Shown here: piece by piece, positions 5,535 through 6,674 of the stretch
Layout: every line of letters starts with the position of its first letter
Numbering within the stretch: position 1 is the first letter of the stretch
Assembly: GCA_003242255.1 (NCBI GenBank)
Contig: QGUT01000095.1
Coordinates: 1-6,674, forward strand
Reading direction: 5' to 3'
DNA length: 6,674 bases
Origin: Bacillota bacterium
GTDB lineage: Bacteria; Bacillota; Thermosediminibacteria; Thermosediminibacterales; Thermosediminibacteraceae
Translations under genes and position numbers: made by a program
The notes under the pieces: model-generated
What the model saw: only the letters and a program-made list of their open reading frames with translations
Database searches by the model: none
What the model was told of the DNA's origin: nothing

Positions 5535-5543
5535 AAGGTTTTT
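5503..5543 (+). terminator. Possible weak intrinsic terminator at the end of the SPL-like gene
   Basis: ACCTTC (5503-5508) can pair with GAAGGT (5534-5539), enclosing a second perfect stem GAGGAAA / TTTCCTC (5511-5517 with 5522-5528). A run of five T (5539-5543) follows. The stop codon of the SPL-like gene lies in the structure. An internal loop interrupts the stem and the T-run is short, so read-through into polA is likely. I see no good promoter in the 51-base gap. Confidence 0.35.
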
Positions 5544-5585
5544 GAGCGGTTTTGGTGAATAATAAGTAACAAGGAGTGACACCGA

Positions 5586-6674
5586 ATGAAAAAAATCATG
5601 CTCATCGACGGAAACAGCCTGATGCACCGAGCTTTCCACGCCCTTCCGCCTCTCATGACGTCCAAAGGGATTCACACCAACGCCGTGTACGGCTTTGTAA
5701 ACATGCTCATGAGAATTATAAAAGAAGAATCCCCGGATTACATAGCGGTGGCCTTCGACCGCAAAGCGCCGACCTTTAGACACAAGGAATATACGGAATA
5801 CAAAGCCAACAGGACCAGGACTCCGGAGGAATTAATCGGGCAGTTCGATCTTTTAAAGCAGATCCTGAATGCCATGAATATCCGCTACGTGGAAAAGGAT
5901 GGTTACGAGGCGGACGACCTGCTGGGGAGCCTTTCGAAAAAGGCTGAAGAGGCGGGCCTCCTTACATTAATAGTGACCGGAGATAAGGACACCCTTCAGC
6001 TGGTATCCCCGAAGGTCCGGGTGATGCTCACCCGCCGGGGCATATCGGAGATGGAACTTTACGACCAGGAGAAGATGATGGAGCGCTTCGGCATACCGCC
6101 CGAGGCCGTCCCGGATATGAAGGGCCTGATGGGGGATTCTTCCGACAATATTCCCGGCGTTCCGGGGATCGGTGAAAAGACGGCCCTGAAATTATTGCGG
6201 GAATACGGGACCCTGGAGAACCTCCTGGAAAACGCCGATGCTTTAAAGGGTAAGCTGAAGGAGAACCTCATCGCTTACGGCGAGCAGGCGAAGAACAGCA
6301 AGAAGCTGGCCACCATCGTGCGGGATGTGGAAGTTGGGATTGATCTCGAAGAGCTTGCTTTCAGCGAACCCAATTACGAACAACTGGCCCGGATTTTCAG
6401 GGAACTGGAGTTTTACAGCCTTCTTGAAAAGCTGCCCAGGCCCCAGGAAATTAGCGAACCTGAAAAGCCGTCGATTTGGGTTTCCGATGCCGGACAGCTT
6501 GAAGGACTTCTGGCGGAAGTAAAGGAGAAGAAAGCCCTGGGAATTGTACTGGAAACGGAAGGCAAGAGCCCCCTCGGCCTTAGGCTTACGGGCATCGGCC
6601 TTTCGGCTTCCGGTGATAATAGCTATTTCGTGCCGGAGAAAGCTCTGAGGGAAAACTCGGGGCTTAAAAGTGCG
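5586..6674 (+). CDS. polA: DNA polymerase I, N-terminal part (runs off the window)
   Basis: The first 363 codons of PolA, the repair and Okazaki-fragment polymerase, lie here. The 5'-3' exonuclease (FEN-like) domain is complete: LIDGNS (6-11), FDRKAPTFRHKEYTEYKANR (57-76), YEADDL (107-112), VTGDKDT (130-136) and GLMGDSSDNIPGVPGIGEKTA (180-200, helix-hairpin-helix). All expected acidic metal ligands appear present. A 3'-5' exonuclease-like domain begins near residue 296. Its first motif reads LETE (322-325) where proofreading enzymes have DTE, so the first Asp is Glu; together with the weak similarity around it this suggests a degenerate proofreading domain, as in several Firmicute Pol I enzymes. 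The polymerase domain lies beyond the window. The ATG has a strong AAGGAGTGA (5571-5579) six bases upstream. The frame is open to the last base. Confidence 0.96.
   Translation, partial: MKKIMLIDGNSLMHRAFHALPPLMTSKGIHTNAVYGFVNMLMRIIKEESPDYIAVAFDRKAPTFRHKEYTEYKANRTRTPEELIGQFDLLKQILNAMNIRYVEKDGYEADDLLGSLSKKAEEAGLLTLIVTGDKDTLQLVSPKVRVMLTRRGISEMELYDQEKMMERFGIPPEAVPDMKGLMGDSSDNIPGVPGIGEKTALKLLREYGTLENLLENADALKGKLKENLIAYGEQAKNSKKLATIVRDVEVGIDLEELAFSEPNYEQLARIFRELEFYSLLEKLPRPQEISEPEKPSIWVSDAGQLEGLLAEVKEKKALGIVLETEGKSPLGLRLTGIGLSASGDNSYFVPEKALRENSGLKSA

Noticed and set aside
5540..5570. A promoter for polA in the gap after the SPL-like gene
   Set aside because: TTGAGC (5542-5547) has no -10 at proper spacing before the ribosome binding site; TAATAA (5560-5565) is only 12 bases away.
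1..6674. CRISPR arrays, tRNA or rRNA genes, insertion sequences
   Set aside because: I saw no regularly spaced direct repeats, no tRNA-like cloverleaf with CCA end, no rRNA segments and no transposase or terminal repeats.

Overview
The window reads as a chromosomal segment of a thermophilic, probably spore-forming Clostridia-type Firmicute. This is inference from gene content and style: strong AAGGAG-type ribosome binding sites, use of TTG and GTG starts, Lys/Glu-rich proteins, a B12-riboswitch-controlled cobT, an HD-GYP protein and a spore-photoproduct-lyase-like gene beside polA. I cannot fix the genus from the sequence.

Left part (1-1318): a decayed restriction-modification locus. A short 3' remnant of an unknown gene lies on the minus strand (25-114). 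It abuts, within about 5 bases, a 5'-truncated remnant of a PD-(D/E)xK-like restriction endonuclease on the plus strand (119-481). That remnant overlaps the start of an intact beta-class DNA methyltransferase (463-1311), which now looks like an orphan. A perfect 10-bp inverted repeat covers the methyltransferase stop codon.

Middle (1319-2349): a cobalamin riboswitch with a textbook 17-bp intrinsic terminator precedes cobT, the lower-ligand phosphoribosyltransferase of B12 assembly. The cobT gene is broken: about 98 codons are missing between codon 220 and the C-terminal TGAVL segment, and the join shifts the frame. The regulatory apparatus is intact while its gene is not.

2346-3617 (minus): an intact two-domain HD / HD-GYP protein, a likely cyclic-di-GMP phosphodiesterase, convergent with and overlapping the cobT remnant by 4 bases. 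Its leader has a perfect TATAAT box and a hairpin next to the Shine-Dalgarno sequence.

3719-5534 (plus): a tightly coupled pair with a 29-base overlap. The first gene is an MTA/SAH-nucleosidase-like protein that keeps the Glu / Met-Glu / Asp catalytic set and has an extra helical C-terminal region. The second is a radical-SAM protein of the spore photoproduct lyase family, with the CxxxCxxC cluster motif but Tyr where canonical SPL has its hydrogen-donor Cys. Because the nucleosidase family can hydrolyse 5'-deoxyadenosine, the radical SAM by-product, this pair is the best candidate in the window for an undescribed functional unit. The function is inferred, not shown.

Right end (5586-6674): the first 363 codons of DNA polymerase I (polA), running off the window.
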